Assembly: GCF_004354365.1 (NCBI RefSeq)
Contig: NZ_SJCY01000001.1
Location: 310,001 to 374,000, forward strand
Direction of reading: 5' to 3'
Length of the DNA stretch: 64,000 bases
From: Pedobacter changchengzhani
GTDB taxonomy: Bacteria > Bacteroidota > Bacteroidia > Sphingobacteriales > Sphingobacteriaceae
The position numbers and the translations under genes are program-made. Each line of letters opens with the position of its first letter. Positions within the stretch are counted from its first letter, which is position 1. Under the pieces are notes generated by a model. It made no database searches and was not told the origin of the DNA. It worked only from the letters and a program-made list of their open reading frames with translations. Below are positions 34,248 to 43,874 of the stretch, in pieces.

Positions 34248-34400
34248 TTTTTAAGCTTGTTATGTAACAAATAGTGTTATAGAATTAACTAAGTTATACT
34301 TTTTTTATTTTATTTATCTAGTTTTTTAGTTTTTTGGGCTTGCAATCTTACTAAACACCCGACCAACCAAAAAATCAATGCCAAGGGCAACCCTTTGGGA

Positions 34401-35396
34401 TTAACTATTGTATGCCCATTTTAGGTAAATCGATCCCCAGGTAAAACCGCCACCAAAGGCTGCCAACACAATATTGTCGCCTTTTTTTAACCTACTTTCC
34501 CATTCCCATAAACATAGCGGGATTGTTCCGTTGGTGGTATTTCCATATTTTTCAATATTGATCATCACTTTATCGGTGGTTACACCCATTCGATTTGCAG
34601 TAGCATCAATTATACGTTTATTGGCTTGGTGTGGAACTAACCAGGCAACATCATCGGCTGTAAGGCTATTGCGCTCCATAATTTCTGCAGCAACATCTGC
34701 CATATTGGTTACAGCAAATTTGAAAACTGTTGGCCCTTCTTGGTGTGCATAATGTAATTTAGCATCAATACTTTCATGTGTTGCAGGCGTAACAGATCCG
34801 CCTGCTTTCATACCTAAAAAATCCCTGCCAGAACCATCAGTTCTTAAAATAGAATCGATTATACCTAAGCCTTCTTCGTTGGGTTCTAATAAAGCGCAAC
34901 CACAACCATCGCCAAAAATAATACAGGTAGTTCGGTCTGCATAATTAATGATAGATGACATTTTATCACCACCTACAACCAAAACTTTTTTGTGTCTTCC
35001 GGCTTCAATAAAAGATGCACCAGTAGAAAGGCCGAAAAGAAAACCGGAACACGCTGCTTGCAAATCGTAACCCCAAGCATTTGTTGCACCAATTTTATCA
35101 GCCAAAACATTTGCCGTAGCAGGAAAAGTAAAATCAGGTGTTGTGGTGCAGAAAATAATTAATTCTATCTCAGTTGCATCAATTCCCCTTTTTTTAAGCA
35201 AACCGTTAACAGCATGAACTGCCATATCCGAAGTGCCTAATCCTTCACCCTTTAATATTCTACGCTCTTTAATTCCAGTTCTACTGGTAATCCATTCATC
35301 CGAAGTCTCAACTATGGTTTCTAATTCTGTATTGGTTAATACATAATCGGGAACATAACCATTTACTGCCGTAATAGCAGCGTGAATTTTACTCAT
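34401..35396 (-). CDS. fabH: Beta-ketoacyl-ACP synthase III
   Basis: 331 residues. It starts fatty-acid synthesis by condensing acyl-CoA with malonyl-ACP. The catalytic Cys is in [10 protein letters not shown], His in [11 protein letters not shown] and Asn in [23 protein letters not shown] marks the N-terminal region. It lies 9 bases after plsX on the same strand. Confidence 0.97.
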   Translation of the reverse strand: MSKIHAAITAVNGYVPDYVLTNTELETIVETSDEWITSRTGIKERRILKGEGLGTSDMAVHAVNGLLKKRGIDATEIELIIFCTTTPDFTFPATANVLADKIGATNAWGYDLQAACSGFLFGLSTGASFIEAGRHKKVLVVGGDKMSSIINYADRTTCIIFGDGCGCALLEPNEEGLGIIDSILRTDGSGRDFLGMKAGGSVTPATHESIDAKLHYAHQEGPTVFKFAVTNMADVAAEIMERNSLTADDVAWLVPHQANKRIIDATANRMGVTTDKVMINIEKYGNTTNGTIPLCLWEWESRLKKGDNIVLAAFGGGFTWGSIYLKWAYNS

Positions 35397-35405
35397 TTTA
35401 ATAAA

Positions 35406-36344
35406 TTATTTAAATGCGACTCTAATTTTCTCAATCAAACCGGTTGTAATCATTTCTCGTGATTGCAGTACCATGTTTTTTACTGCAGTGGGGCTGGATA
35501 TGCCGTGACCGATAACTACTGGCGCATTAACACCTAAAACAGGACTGCCACCATATTGCTCGTAATTAAAACGATCGAAAAACTCATCTTTTAATCCTTT
35601 TTTAATGGTTAAAACATAAAAAGATTCAGCTAATTTAAGCATAATGTTCCCAGTAAAACCATCGCAAACAATTACGTCGGTTTTATCATTAAATAAATCT
35701 CTGCCTTCTACATTGCCCACAAAATTGAATAATTTTGTTTCTTTCATAAGTGGAAAAGTAGCCATGCTAAGCATATTACCTTTCTCATCTTCTTCGCCAA
35801 TATTTATTAGCGCAACTTTAGGATTGTTAATCTGCAGCATGTTTTCTGCATACAAACTTCCTAAAATGCCAAATTGCAATAAAAATTCGGGTTTACAATC
35901 TGCATTTGCACCTACATCTAATAGTAAGCCTGTGCCGCCATTAGTTTTTGGAAGAATGGTGCATAAGCAAGGGCGAAGAATGCCGGGAATGGTTTTAACG
36001 CTAAATACAGCACCAACTAGCATTGCGCCAGAATTTCCAGCGCTTGCGAAAGAATCAATCTTACCTTCTTTTAAAAGGTTAAAACCAACCGCAATGCTCG
36101 AATTTGGTTTCTGAACAATTGCTTTTGTGGGATGTTCGCCCATACCAATCACCTCATCAGTATGAACGTATTCAAAATGATCTGGATTAAAACCTTCTTC
36201 AGTTAGAATTGGCTTAATCAGTTCGGTATCGCCGATGAGGACTAAATGTTCTCCAGCGTTTAGCGATTGATGAGCTGCTATCGCTCCCAAAACAATTGCT
36301 TTGGGAGCGTAGTCTCCGCCCATTATGTCGAGTCCTATTTTCAT
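35406..36344 (-). CDS. plsX: Phosphate acyltransferase PlsX
   Basis: 312 residues. It makes acyl-phosphate from acyl-ACP for phospholipid synthesis. Family motifs: IGLDIMGGDYAPKAIV, ASAGNSGAMLVGA, LLDVGANADCKPE and VICDGFTGNIMLKLAES. The position before fabH in the rpmF-plsX-fabH order is classic. Confidence 0.97.
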   Translation of the reverse strand: MKIGLDIMGGDYAPKAIVLGAIAAHQSLNAGEHLVLIGDTELIKPILTEEGFNPDHFEYVHTDEVIGMGEHPTKAIVQKPNSSIAVGFNLLKEGKIDSFASAGNSGAMLVGAVFSVKTIPGILRPCLCTILPKTNGGTGLLLDVGANADCKPEFLLQFGILGSLYAENMLQINNPKVALINIGEEDEKGNMLSMATFPLMKETKLFNFVGNVEGRDLFNDKTDVIVCDGFTGNIMLKLAESFYVLTIKKGLKDEFFDRFNYEQYGGSPVLGVNAPVVIGHGISSPTAVKNMVLQSREMITTGLIEKIRVAFK

Positions 36345-36442
36345 AGAAAAAATCTGTTTGTGTTAAGTTAGGGATGCCTAAATATCCAGCTGACTAAGGT
36401 ATGACTAAAGTGGCTGAAAACACAAACAATTTTTTACAAAAA

Positions 36443-36634
36443 TTACCCGATTTGAGTATTTTCTATAACCAACTTACCATTATAGTAAAGGTTACCATCT
36501 ACATTATAAGCACGGTGAGGTACATGGATAGCACCGGTTGCCGAGCATGTTGCGAAAGAAGGCATCTCCGCTTTGTAGTGAGTTCTTCTTTTATTTCTTC
36601 TCTGTTTCGAGATTTTCCGTTTTGGATGTGCCAT
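36443..36634 (-). CDS. rpmF: 50S ribosomal protein L32
   Basis: 63 residues, very basic: MAHPKRKISKQRRNKRRTHY, then PSFATCSATGAIHVPHRAY and YNGKLVIE. This matches bL32. Only one Cys is present, so the four-Cys zinc ribbon of some L32 proteins is absent. It lies 15 bases after the DUF177 gene. Confidence 0.97.
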   Translation of the reverse strand: MAHPKRKISKQRRNKRRTHYKAEMPSFATCSATGAIHVPHRAYNVDGNLYYNGKLVIENTQIG

Positions 36635-36649
36635 TGGTTTATAATCTAA

Positions 36650-37177
36650 TTATTTTTTTAACTTATTAAGTGCTTCCCAACGTGGGTCGCTATTTTGTTC
36701 ATTTTCTTCTTGCTTATCAGCTGATAATTGATCTAAACGCTCAATCATCTCCTGGTCGCAATCTTTGTTTGCCTGTTCGCAGTTCTTAATATAAGGTACT
36801 GCTACGTTAATTATTTCGTATAACGGACCGGCTAGGTCTATTGCCGTTTCCTTACGGCTTAGCGAAATAATTTCTTCATCATCACTCTCCATTTCGGCCT
36901 CTGCAAATTTTACAATCTGTCTTTCATACAAATTAATTGGTAATGAAAATTCAGCTAAACATTTATCGCAGTTTAAATTTACAGTGCCAATTATTTTAAA
37001 TTTTAAAAGCATCATGGTTTCTTGTTTCTCAAGTTCCAGGTAAACTTTTAATTTTCCACTTTTTATTAACGAGTACTCAAATGCATTAAAAAAAGTGTCA
37101 TCTAGCTCATATTCAAACTGATGAGTGCCTAATTTTAAGCCTGTAAACGGTAACGAAAATTGTTTTAAGTTGTTCAA
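36650..37177 (-). CDS. DUF177 (YceD) protein
   Basis: 175 residues. The DUF177 core NLNCDKCLAEFSLPINLYE has a CxxC motif, and AVPYIKNCEQANKDCD supplies further Cys. YceD homologues precede rpmF in most bacteria and are linked to 23S rRNA processing or stability. First gene of the rpmF-plsX-fabH group. Confidence 0.93.
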   Translation of the reverse strand: MNNLKQFSLPFTGLKLGTHQFEYELDDTFFNAFEYSLIKSGKLKVYLELEKQETMMLLKFKIIGTVNLNCDKCLAEFSLPINLYERQIVKFAEAEMESDDEEIISLSRKETAIDLAGPLYEIINVAVPYIKNCEQANKDCDQEMIERLDQLSADKQEENEQNSDPRWEALNKLKK

Positions 37178-37350
37178 CGTACTGTAAAATTTTAGCCTGC
37201 AAATGTAGGGATAAATAAATTAGATTAAAAGTATTTTTTGAATTATTAAACCTTTTAAAATCTCGGGTCGATATTGTTTATGCCTAATTGCATTGGCGAA
37301 TTAAATTGATTGGTGTTTTGCAACTATCAAAATGCTTTTATAAAATAAAT

Positions 37351-38175
37351 TTATTTTAAAGCTTTTTTTGATGTTGTGGGTGGTAAAAAGCTTTCTTGGG
37401 TTACAACATTTTTGCCGGTTTTTGCTTCCAATTCTTTCCGGGCATTTTTTGCTATAGAACCCCCTTTTTTACCTGCTTTTGCATTTTCGGTTAATCCTTT
37501 GGCCTGGTCTGCTTCGGCTATTTGTCTTGTAGAAATTTATGCCAAGGCTGTAAAAATCAATTCGGCCTCACTCATGTGGTCTCGTAGGTTTTGCGTTTTT
37601 AAACCTTTAAGCTCTTTATGTCATTTTATGGTTATTCCTGTCCATTCTTGGTGGATGATATTTGTTAAAAAACCAAACTCATCGGATTTCTCCACGCCAC
37701 TTTCTTTCCAATAATCTGTTAATTTATTCCGGGTATCTTGGCCCGTCATTCGTTGCTGAATCCACTTTTCGCTTCTTCCAAGTTTTTGCCAATTTTCTCT
37801 TGCCCTATTTAAGCCCATTTCTGGGTCTTGAATTTCTTGCATCCTTTCGTAGCCAACCTTCGCTAACAATTGTTTAAAAGGCTCTGCTTTGGGCGAAGGA
37901 ACAGATTGGATAAGTCTCAATAGTGTTTCTGTGTCCGCAATGTCTGTATCTCTCATCTTGCCATCTTCTGCTTTCATTTTCAACCGTACGATTTTATCGT
38001 ACACTTCACTTCCTTCGTTTAAAAGCTTTTTTTTCAAGTCGCTCCAATATCTTTTTGGAATGGAGCTCCCAGTCAATATTTATATTATATCTATTACAGA
38101 GAAGTACCATATTTCCTTTTCCGCATTCCAATGAGATCGCACTTTTTTACTTTCGAATAATTTTACAGCGCTCAT
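37351..38175 (-). pseudogene. Bro-N family (phage antirepressor-like) gene with three in-frame stops
   Basis: A single uninterrupted frame of 275 codons runs from ATG 38175 to TAA 37351-37353. The N-terminus MSAVKLFESKKVRSHWN and WYFSVIDII matches Bro-N proteins, followed by KRYWSDLKKKLL, TDIADTETLLRLIQ, KAEPFKQLLAKVGYERMQEI, QNLRDHM and GGSIAKNARKELEAKTGK. In-frame stops occur at codon 32 (TAA, 38080-38082), at TGA 37621-37623 and at TAA 37537-37539. There are no frameshifts. It looks like a recently inactivated gene; relatives are prophage-borne or stand-alone. Confidence 0.85.
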
Positions 38176-38379
38176 AAAGTTAGTTTTTTACTTGTTTTTG
38201 ATTGTCCTTTTTCAATTATAAAAATAGTATTTCTTTATGGTGAAAACAATTTAAACGCTTGATAATAAATTTATTAAAGTGAAATTTGATTTTGTATTTC
38301 GATACGAAAATTGCCATTTGGCTAGAGTAAGCTTTTGGTTTTTTACTTTGCGTTTATTGTACAGACCGTTGTTATTAAA

Positions 38380-38447
38380 CCCGATCGAAGCGGGATGCCG
38401 ATTTTTCTTCGGCAGAAGCGGGAGCGGGACTGCAAACTGTTAATTGC
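38380..38447. repeat. Dispersed GC-rich repeat, copy 2
   Basis: CCCGATCGAAGCGGGATGCC, then a TGCCGA/TCGGCA hairpin, AGCGGGAGCGGGACTGC and AACTGTTAATTGC. It is homologous to 10425-10488. It is the only strong structure in 38176-38590; no gene is seen there. Confidence 0.65.
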
Positions 38448-38596
38448 ACAGAACCGATGTTTTCCAAAATCAATAAAAAACATTTTTTTATCAACCACTA
38501 TTAGTGATAGGTGAGGGAATTTATTAAAAGGGAAATGTTTTTGGAAAGACGATTTAACGGATGTTAAAGGCCGATTATAGATTTTGTAGTACTTGA

Positions 38597-38638
38597 ATAA
38601 ATGTTTCAAATATTGAAAAAAATATTTGAAACATTTAT
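38597..38638. repeat. Perfect 17-bp inverted repeat downstream of lspA
   Basis: ATAAATGTTTCAAATAT (38597-38613) and ATATTTGAAACATTTAT (38622-38638) flank 8 bases. It lies 7 bases beyond the lspA stop and probably ends the ileS-dksA-lspA transcript, although there is no long T tail on the minus strand. Confidence 0.75.
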
Positions 38639-38645
38639 GCGGTAT

Positions 38646-39248
38646 TTAATCTTCTACCATCTCGCTGTTGATGTTAACTTCTTCTTTAACATCATCTTTA
38701 AAGTAGTTTTTTTGGAAGATAATGATGAGTATAACGCCCACTGATATCGCTGCATCGGCAACGTTAAAAACCGGCCTAAAGAATTCAAATTGATCGCCTC
38801 CCCAAATTGGAATCCACGAAGGGAAATATCCTCTGGCAATTGGAAAGTAGAACATATCTACAACTCGGCCGTGAAACCAAGTTTCGTAATGGTAAATTTT
38901 TCCGTAAAAAACCGAATCGATTATATTGCCGAGTGCGCCAGAAAAAATTAGAGCTACATTTAGAATTAAACCACGGTGATATTTGTGCTTGATTAAATAG
39001 TGCAAACCGTAACCAATACCGGCAACAGCCACAATTCTAAATAAAGAAAGCGCGAGTTTTCCAAATTCACCGCCAAACTCCATACCGAAGGCCATACCGT
39101 TGTTTTCGGTAAAATGGATAATGAACCATTTGCCAATAACATTAAATTCTTGGCCGATGTACATGTTGGTTTTAACCCATGTTTTTAGTAACTGATCTGC
39201 GAGGAGCACTAAAAATATGATGATTAAAGGTTTTGTGTAGCCTTTCAT
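38646..39248 (-). CDS. lspA: Lipoprotein signal peptidase
   Basis: 200 residues, four membrane helices. The catalytic Asp pair is in GNIIDSVFYG and FNVADAAISVG; ENNGMAFG is also conserved. It cleaves prolipoproteins before the lipidated Cys; several clients occur in this window. The C-terminal tail is longer than in Proteobacteria. Its ATG overlaps the upstream stop (TAATG). Confidence 0.96.
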   Translation of the reverse strand: MKGYTKPLIIIFLVLLADQLLKTWVKTNMYIGQEFNVIGKWFIIHFTENNGMAFGMEFGGEFGKLALSLFRIVAVAGIGYGLHYLIKHKYHRGLILNVALIFSGALGNIIDSVFYGKIYHYETWFHGRVVDMFYFPIARGYFPSWIPIWGGDQFEFFRPVFNVADAAISVGVILIIIFQKNYFKDDVKEEVNINSEMVED

Positions 39249-39631
39249 TAACCCTGCTTTAACTTGGCTTCCATACTTAAAGTAGCGTGAGGAACTGCAC
39301 GTAATCGTTCTTTTTGAATCAATTTACCAGTTTCGCGACAGATACCATAAGTTTTGTTTTCTATACGGCCCAATGCAGCTTCTAAATTATCGATAAATTT
39401 TTTCTGGCGCGCTGCTAATTGATTAATCTGCTCTTTTTCCATCGTTGCAGATCCATCTTCTAATGTTTTGTAGGCACCAGAAGTATCTTCGGTTCCATTT
39501 GCATTGGGGTTGCTTAACGAAGTTGTTAAAGCGTTTAATTCTTCTTTTGAACTGCGTAATTTATCTTGAATAAGTTCTTTAAATTCTTGTAATTCGCTAT
39601 CAGAATAACGTGTTATGTTAGTGTTTTCCAT
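39248..39631 (-). CDS. DksA/TraR-family protein lacking the zinc cysteines
   Basis: 127 residues. The N-terminal coiled coil (about 10-90) and the C-terminal YGICRETGKLIQKERLRAVP, then HATLSMEAKLK, match the DksA C-terminal region, but only one Cys remains of the usual four. Similar Cys-poor versions are common in Bacteroidetes. It would bind the RNA polymerase secondary channel. It sits between ileS and lspA, overlapping lspA by one base. Confidence 0.9.
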   Translation of the reverse strand: MENTNITRYSDSELQEFKELIQDKLRSSKEELNALTTSLSNPNANGTEDTSGAYKTLEDGSATMEKEQINQLAARQKKFIDNLEAALGRIENKTYGICRETGKLIQKERLRAVPHATLSMEAKLKQG

Positions 39632-39662
39632 TCTTTTTAGAGTTTAATTTTATTCGATCCTG

Positions 39663-42600
39663 TTATTTTTTAGTTATTGAAATGTCTAACTCAACATCAT
39701 CAATGGTGATTTTGTTTGGATTACTTACCATTTCTACCAATTCTACATCGTCGGCTAGTATTTCTGCGCAAATATAAGCTTTGTTTTTAGCAACAGCATG
39801 TTGGATAATGTTATGTTTTTGTAAACGAACTGAAATTCTATCCGTTACTTCAAAATTTAATTCTTTACGGAGATTTTGTACACGGTTAACCAGTTCTCTA
39901 GAAAGTCCTTCCTGTTTTAAATCTTCGGATATGGTAATGTCTAATGCGACTGTTAAGTTGCCCAAATTAGTTACCTGCCATCCTGGAATGTCTTCTGCGA
40001 AGATTTCTACATCCGCAAGAAGTATCGAGTAGTTAGTATCTGGTATTAAGATAGAACCAGTTTTTTCAAATTGAACTAACTCTTCTTGAGAAATTTGATT
40101 AATCGCCTCGCTTACCATCTTCATGTCCTTACCAACCTTAGCACCTAAGGCTTTAAAGTTTGGTTTTACCTTTTTCTTTATTAAGCCCGAGGTATCGTTA
40201 ATAAATTCTACCTCTTTAATGTTCGTTTCTGATAAAATCAGATCTTTTACCAGATTTACCTTCACTTGAAAATCATTATCTAAAACAGGGATCAAAATTT
40301 TGGCTAAAGGCTGACGAACGTTAATGCTTGATTTTTTACGCAACGATAAAACCATCGACGAAATATGTTGCGCGTAAAGCATTCTTTCGTTCAAATCATT
40401 ATCAATTAAGCTTTGATCGGCATTATTCCACAATGTTAAGTGGATTGATTGTTCGGCCGTTGAATCGTTAACGGTTAAATTTCTGTACAACCAATCGGCA
40501 AAGAATGGCGCTACAGGACTCATCAGCTGTGCTAAAGTTTCTAAACAGGTGTAAAGCGTTTCATAAGCGGCGCGTTTATCATTTGTCATTTCGCCCTTCC
40601 AAAAACGGCGACGACTTAGTCTGATGTACCAGTTGCTTAAGTGTTCATCAACAAAGTTTTGAATGGCACGAGTTGCTTTAGTTGGTTCGTAAGTGTTGTA
40701 GCTATCATCAACTTCGTTAATTAAATTTTGTAAAAGCGATAAAATCCAACGATCTAGTTCCGACCGATCTTCAACTTTACTGAGGTTATTTTTATCAATT
40801 TGAAACTTATCAATATTTGCATATAAAGCAAAGAAAGCGTAAGTATTGTACAGCGTGCCAAAGAATTTACGGCGCACTTCCGCAATACCTTCAATATCAA
40901 ATTTTAAATTATCCCAAGGGTTTGCATTCGAAATCATATACCAACGTGTGGCATCGGCTCCATACTCGTTAATAGTTTGGAACGGATCTGCTGCATTGCC
41001 CAAACGTTTAGACATTTTTAGCCCGTTTTTGTCTAACACCAAGCCGTTTGAAACTACATTTTTATAGGCAACTTTATCGAAAACTAGGGTAGAAATTGCA
41101 TGCAAAGTATAAAACCAACCACGGGTTTGATCTACACCTTCGGCGATAAAATCTGCGGGAAAATCTTGGTTTTCGTCGATTGTTTCTTTGTTTTCGAATG
41201 GATAATGCCATTGCGCATAAGGCATTGCGCCAGAGTCAAACCAAACATCAATTAAATCGCTTTCGCGGATCATTGGTTTGCCAGCTGGAGAGACTAACAC
41301 AATTTGATCAACAACGTTTTTGTGCAAATCAATTAAATCGTAATTCTCTTCACTCATGTTTCCAATTTCGAATCCTTTAAATGGATTTTCTTTTTGAAAG
41401 CCAGCGGCGATTGATTTTTCAATTGCGTTGTAAAGTTCTTCAACCGAGCCAATTAATATTTCTTCTTTTTTATCTTCAGTTCTCCAAATTGGCAACGGAA
41501 TACCCCAATATCTCGAGCGTGATAAATTCCAATCGTTGGCATTTTTTAGCCAATTACCAAAACGACCTTCGCCGGTTGACTTTGGTTTCCAATTGATGGT
41601 TTCATTAAGATCGAACATTCTATCTTTAACATCCGTAACTTTAATAAACCAAGAATCTAAAGGGTAATATAAAAGTGGCTCGTCAGTTCTCCAGCTGTGT
41701 GGGTAACTGTGAACGTATTTTTCTACCTTGAAAGCTTTGTTTTCTTCTTTTAATAAGATGGCGATTTCTACATCAACCGATTTTTCGGGTGCTTCGCCGG
41801 CTTCGTAGTATTCATTTTTTACGTATTTGCCAGCAAACGGACCAACATGTTTGGTAAATCTACCTTGTAAATCAACAAGAGGGACCAAAACGTCGTCTTC
41901 GTCCATTACCAACATTGGTGGTATTTCTGGACTTGCTTCCTTGGCAACTTTAGCATCATCTGCACCAAAAGTAGGTGCAGTGTGTACAATACCAGTTCCA
42001 TCTTCGGTGGTAACAAAATCTCCAGCAATTACGCGGAAAGCATTTTCTGGATTGTTAAACGGTAATGCGTAAGTTAAAAGTTGTTCGTATTTAATTCCAA
42101 CTAGATCTACTCCTTTACATTCGGCAAGAATTTGGTACGGTATCTTTTTGTCTCCAGATTTGAAATTTTCGAAATCTTCAATATTTTCACTTTCGAAGAA
42201 AATTTTGCTGAATTGTTTTCCAACTAAGTTTTTAGCCAAAATTACGTTTGTTGGCAGGAAAGTATATTGGTTAAAAGTTTTGACTAAAACGTAATCGATT
42301 TTTGGTCCAACTGTTAAAGCTGTGTTCGATGGTAAAGTCCATGGTGTTGTGGTCCAAGCAAGGAAATAGAAATCCTCCCCCAACCCCTCCGAAGGAGGGG
42401 AGCTTAAACCAAAAGCATTTACTAAGCCATTTCCAGTTCCCCCTTTGGGGGTTAGGGGGACTTTAAACTGTGCAACAATTGTCGTATCCGTAACATCGCG
42501 ATAAGCACCCGGTTGGTTCACTTCGTGAGAACTTAATCCAGTTCCCGCTTTTGGTGAATAAGGCTGAATGGTATAGCCTTTATAGATTAATCCTTTATCG

Positions 42601-43100
42601 TAAATTTGTTTCAAAAGCCACCAAACCGATTCCATGTATTTCGATTTGTAGGTAATATACGGATCATCCATATCTACCCAATAACCCATTTTCTCAGTTA
42701 AATCGTTCCACACATCAGTGTAGCGCATTACTGTTTTTTTACAGGCTTCGTTATAATCTTCAATAGAAATGATTTTGCCAATATCTTCCTTGGTTATGCC
42801 CAATTCTTTTTCGGTTCCAAGCTCAACAGGCAGGCCGTGGGTATCCCAACCGGCTTTTCTTTTTACTTGATAACCTTTGATTGTTTTGTAGCGGCAAAAA
42901 ATATCTTTAATTGCACGAGCCATTACGTGGTGAATGCCCGGCATGCCATTTGCAGACGGCGGACCCTCGTAAAAAGTAAACGGATTAGATTTAGGGCGGG
43001 AAGAAATGCTTTTTTCAAAGATGTTTTCCTTTTTCCAAAAATCTAGTACTTCTTGTCCTATTTTGGCAAGATCTAATTGTTTAAATTCGTTATACATCAA
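39663..43100 (-). CDS. ileS: Isoleucyl-tRNA synthetase with a repeat-derived insertion
   Basis: 1145 residues, class I synthetase. The HIGH-type motif is GMPGIHH near residue 53, the editing-domain motif TTTPWTLPSN follows residue 245, WFDSGAMPYAQ is in the core and KMSKRLGN lies near residue 694. A segment of about 28 residues (about 211-241), from VPLTPKGGTGNG to SSPPSEGLGE, is encoded by two GC-rich palindromes and breaks the sequence between QFKV and DFYFLAW at the entry to the editing domain. The frame is kept, so the enzyme should be functional. The start may be Met1 or Met2. Confidence 0.97.
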   Translation of the reverse strand: MMYNEFKQLDLAKIGQEVLDFWKKENIFEKSISSRPKSNPFTFYEGPPSANGMPGIHHVMARAIKDIFCRYKTIKGYQVKRKAGWDTHGLPVELGTEKELGITKEDIGKIISIEDYNEACKKTVMRYTDVWNDLTEKMGYWVDMDDPYITYKSKYMESVWWLLKQIYDKGLIYKGYTIQPYSPKAGTGLSSHEVNQPGAYRDVTDTTIVAQFKVPLTPKGGTGNGLVNAFGLSSPPSEGLGEDFYFLAWTTTPWTLPSNTALTVGPKIDYVLVKTFNQYTFLPTNVILAKNLVGKQFSKIFFESENIEDFENFKSGDKKIPYQILAECKGVDLVGIKYEQLLTYALPFNNPENAFRVIAGDFVTTEDGTGIVHTAPTFGADDAKVAKEASPEIPPMLVMDEDDVLVPLVDLQGRFTKHVGPFAGKYVKNEYYEAGEAPEKSVDVEIAILLKEENKAFKVEKYVHSYPHSWRTDEPLLYYPLDSWFIKVTDVKDRMFDLNETINWKPKSTGEGRFGNWLKNANDWNLSRSRYWGIPLPIWRTEDKKEEILIGSVEELYNAIEKSIAAGFQKENPFKGFEIGNMSEENYDLIDLHKNVVDQIVLVSPAGKPMIRESDLIDVWFDSGAMPYAQWHYPFENKETIDENQDFPADFIAEGVDQTRGWFYTLHAISTLVFDKVAYKNVVSNGLVLDKNGLKMSKRLGNAADPFQTINEYGADATRWYMISNANPWDNLKFDIEGIAEVRRKFFGTLYNTYAFFALYANIDKFQIDKNNLSKVEDRSELDRWILSLLQNLINEVDDSYNTYEPTKATRAIQNFVDEHLSNWYIRLSRRRFWKGEMTNDKRAAYETLYTCLETLAQLMSPVAPFFADWLYRNLTVNDSTAEQSIHLTLWNNADQSLIDNDLNERMLYAQHISSMVLSLRKKSSINVRQPLAKILIPVLDNDFQVKVNLVKDLILSETNIKEVEFINDTSGLIKKKVKPNFKALGAKVGKDMKMVSEAINQISQEELVQFEKTGSILIPDTNYSILLADVEIFAEDIPGWQVTNLGNLTVALDITISEDLKQEGLSRELVNRVQNLRKELNFEVTDRISVRLQKHNIIQHAVAKNKAYICAEILADDVELVEMVSNPNKITIDDVELDISITKK
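42376..42470. repeat. Two GC-rich palindromes inside ileS
   Basis: CCCCTCCGAAGGAGGGG (first unit) and CCCCCTTTGGGGGTTAGGGGG (second unit, 21 bases split as CCCCCTTTGGGGG and TTAGGGGG) lie within the coding frame. Together they look like one element in two halves with a short AT-rich centre, and have the same character as the intergenic elements elsewhere in the window. Confidence 0.85.
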
Positions 43101-43181
43101 TCAAGTAACTCTAAAAAATAAAGGGTGCAAAGTTAAAAAAATTGAGGGGATTTAGGTAGTTTTGATGTAAATACTTTTGAG

Positions 43182-43370
43182 GTGAAATTATTTAATATCG
43201 GACTTTCGTTAATGATTATGGCGGTAATTGCGTTGCCAATTGTTACCGTTGTTAGTGCGCAACATAAAAACTTAGTTGTGTATGGATTTTATTTTTGTGG
43301 CTTACTCGAACTTATTGGACTAATCTTTGTTTTAGTTCACATTATATCAATAAAAAAAACTAATCCATGA
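43182..43370 (+). CDS. Small two-helix membrane protein
   Basis: 62 residues starting at GTG 43182, with two hydrophobic helices and a basic tail (ISIKKTNP). It overlaps the next small gene by ATGA. No family recognised. Confidence 0.6.
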   Translation: MKLFNIGLSLMIMAVIALPIVTVVSAQHKNLVVYGFYFCGLLELIGLIFVLVHIISIKKTNP

Positions 43371-43639
43371 TCAAGCTCTTAAAATTACAAAAGGCCGTTT
43401 TCGTTATTGTTGCAGGCTTACTTTCGTTTATTGCGTATAAAATTCTGCATGCCAATAAGGTTCCTTTTGCTATTCACTTTCAAACATTGGCTGGCGTTTT
43501 GGTAATTATTGGAGCACTTTGGCTTATTTATCCAATCCTTTTTGCAAAAAAAGACAGCGACGGCAACGCAGAAATAAAAACTGACCCAACGGTAGAAGTG
43601 CCTGTTGATGAAGTAGAAGAAAAGCCAAGGACTGAATAA
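43367..43639 (+). CDS. Small membrane protein with acidic tail
   Basis: 90 residues: two hydrophobic helices (about 10-25 and 38-60) and a charged C-terminus (VEVPVDEVEEKPRTE). Its start overlaps the preceding stop, so the two are translated together. Unknown function. Confidence 0.65.
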   Translation: MIKLLKLQKAVFVIVAGLLSFIAYKILHANKVPFAIHFQTLAGVLVIIGALWLIYPILFAKKDSDGNAEIKTDPTVEVPVDEVEEKPRTE

Positions 43640-43810
43640 ATAGTTGGTTTTTTTGTGAACAAAGTATATTGTTTAGGTCTTTTTTATGAGCTTCTTTTTT
43701 CAAAAAAATTTCAATCATTTCCATTTTTAGCATCCTATCGGGCGATAAATTATCCAAATCCACACAGTATATTTCTTGCAAAAATCTTTTAAATGTCAAC
43801 TCTTTCGAAT

Positions 43811-43844
43811 TTTGAATTAGCTATAATCTAAATTGGTAAATTTG
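43811..43844 (+). promoter_or_regulatory. Promoter of the marR-MFS operon
   Basis: TTTG (43811-43814), a 22-base spacer and TAAATTTG (43837-43844). Confidence 0.55.
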
Positions 43845-43850
43845 TAAGGC

Positions 43851-43864
43851 AAACTTATAAGTTT
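43851..43864. promoter_or_regulatory. Palindromic operator candidate, AAACTTATAAGTTT
   Basis: A perfect 14-bp palindrome just downstream of the promoter -7 element and 11 bases before the marR start. This is where a MarR dimer would block its own operon. Confidence 0.6.
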
Positions 43865-43874
43865 TACTTACTAT

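Noticed and set aside
37376-37714. Plus-strand 112-residue ORF
   Set aside because: It is the antisense shadow of the Bro-N pseudogene, whose conserved protein sequence is on the minus strand.
37351-38175. Programmed stop-codon recoding in the Bro-N gene
   Set aside because: Both TAA and TGA are involved and no recoding signal is visible; inactivation is simpler.
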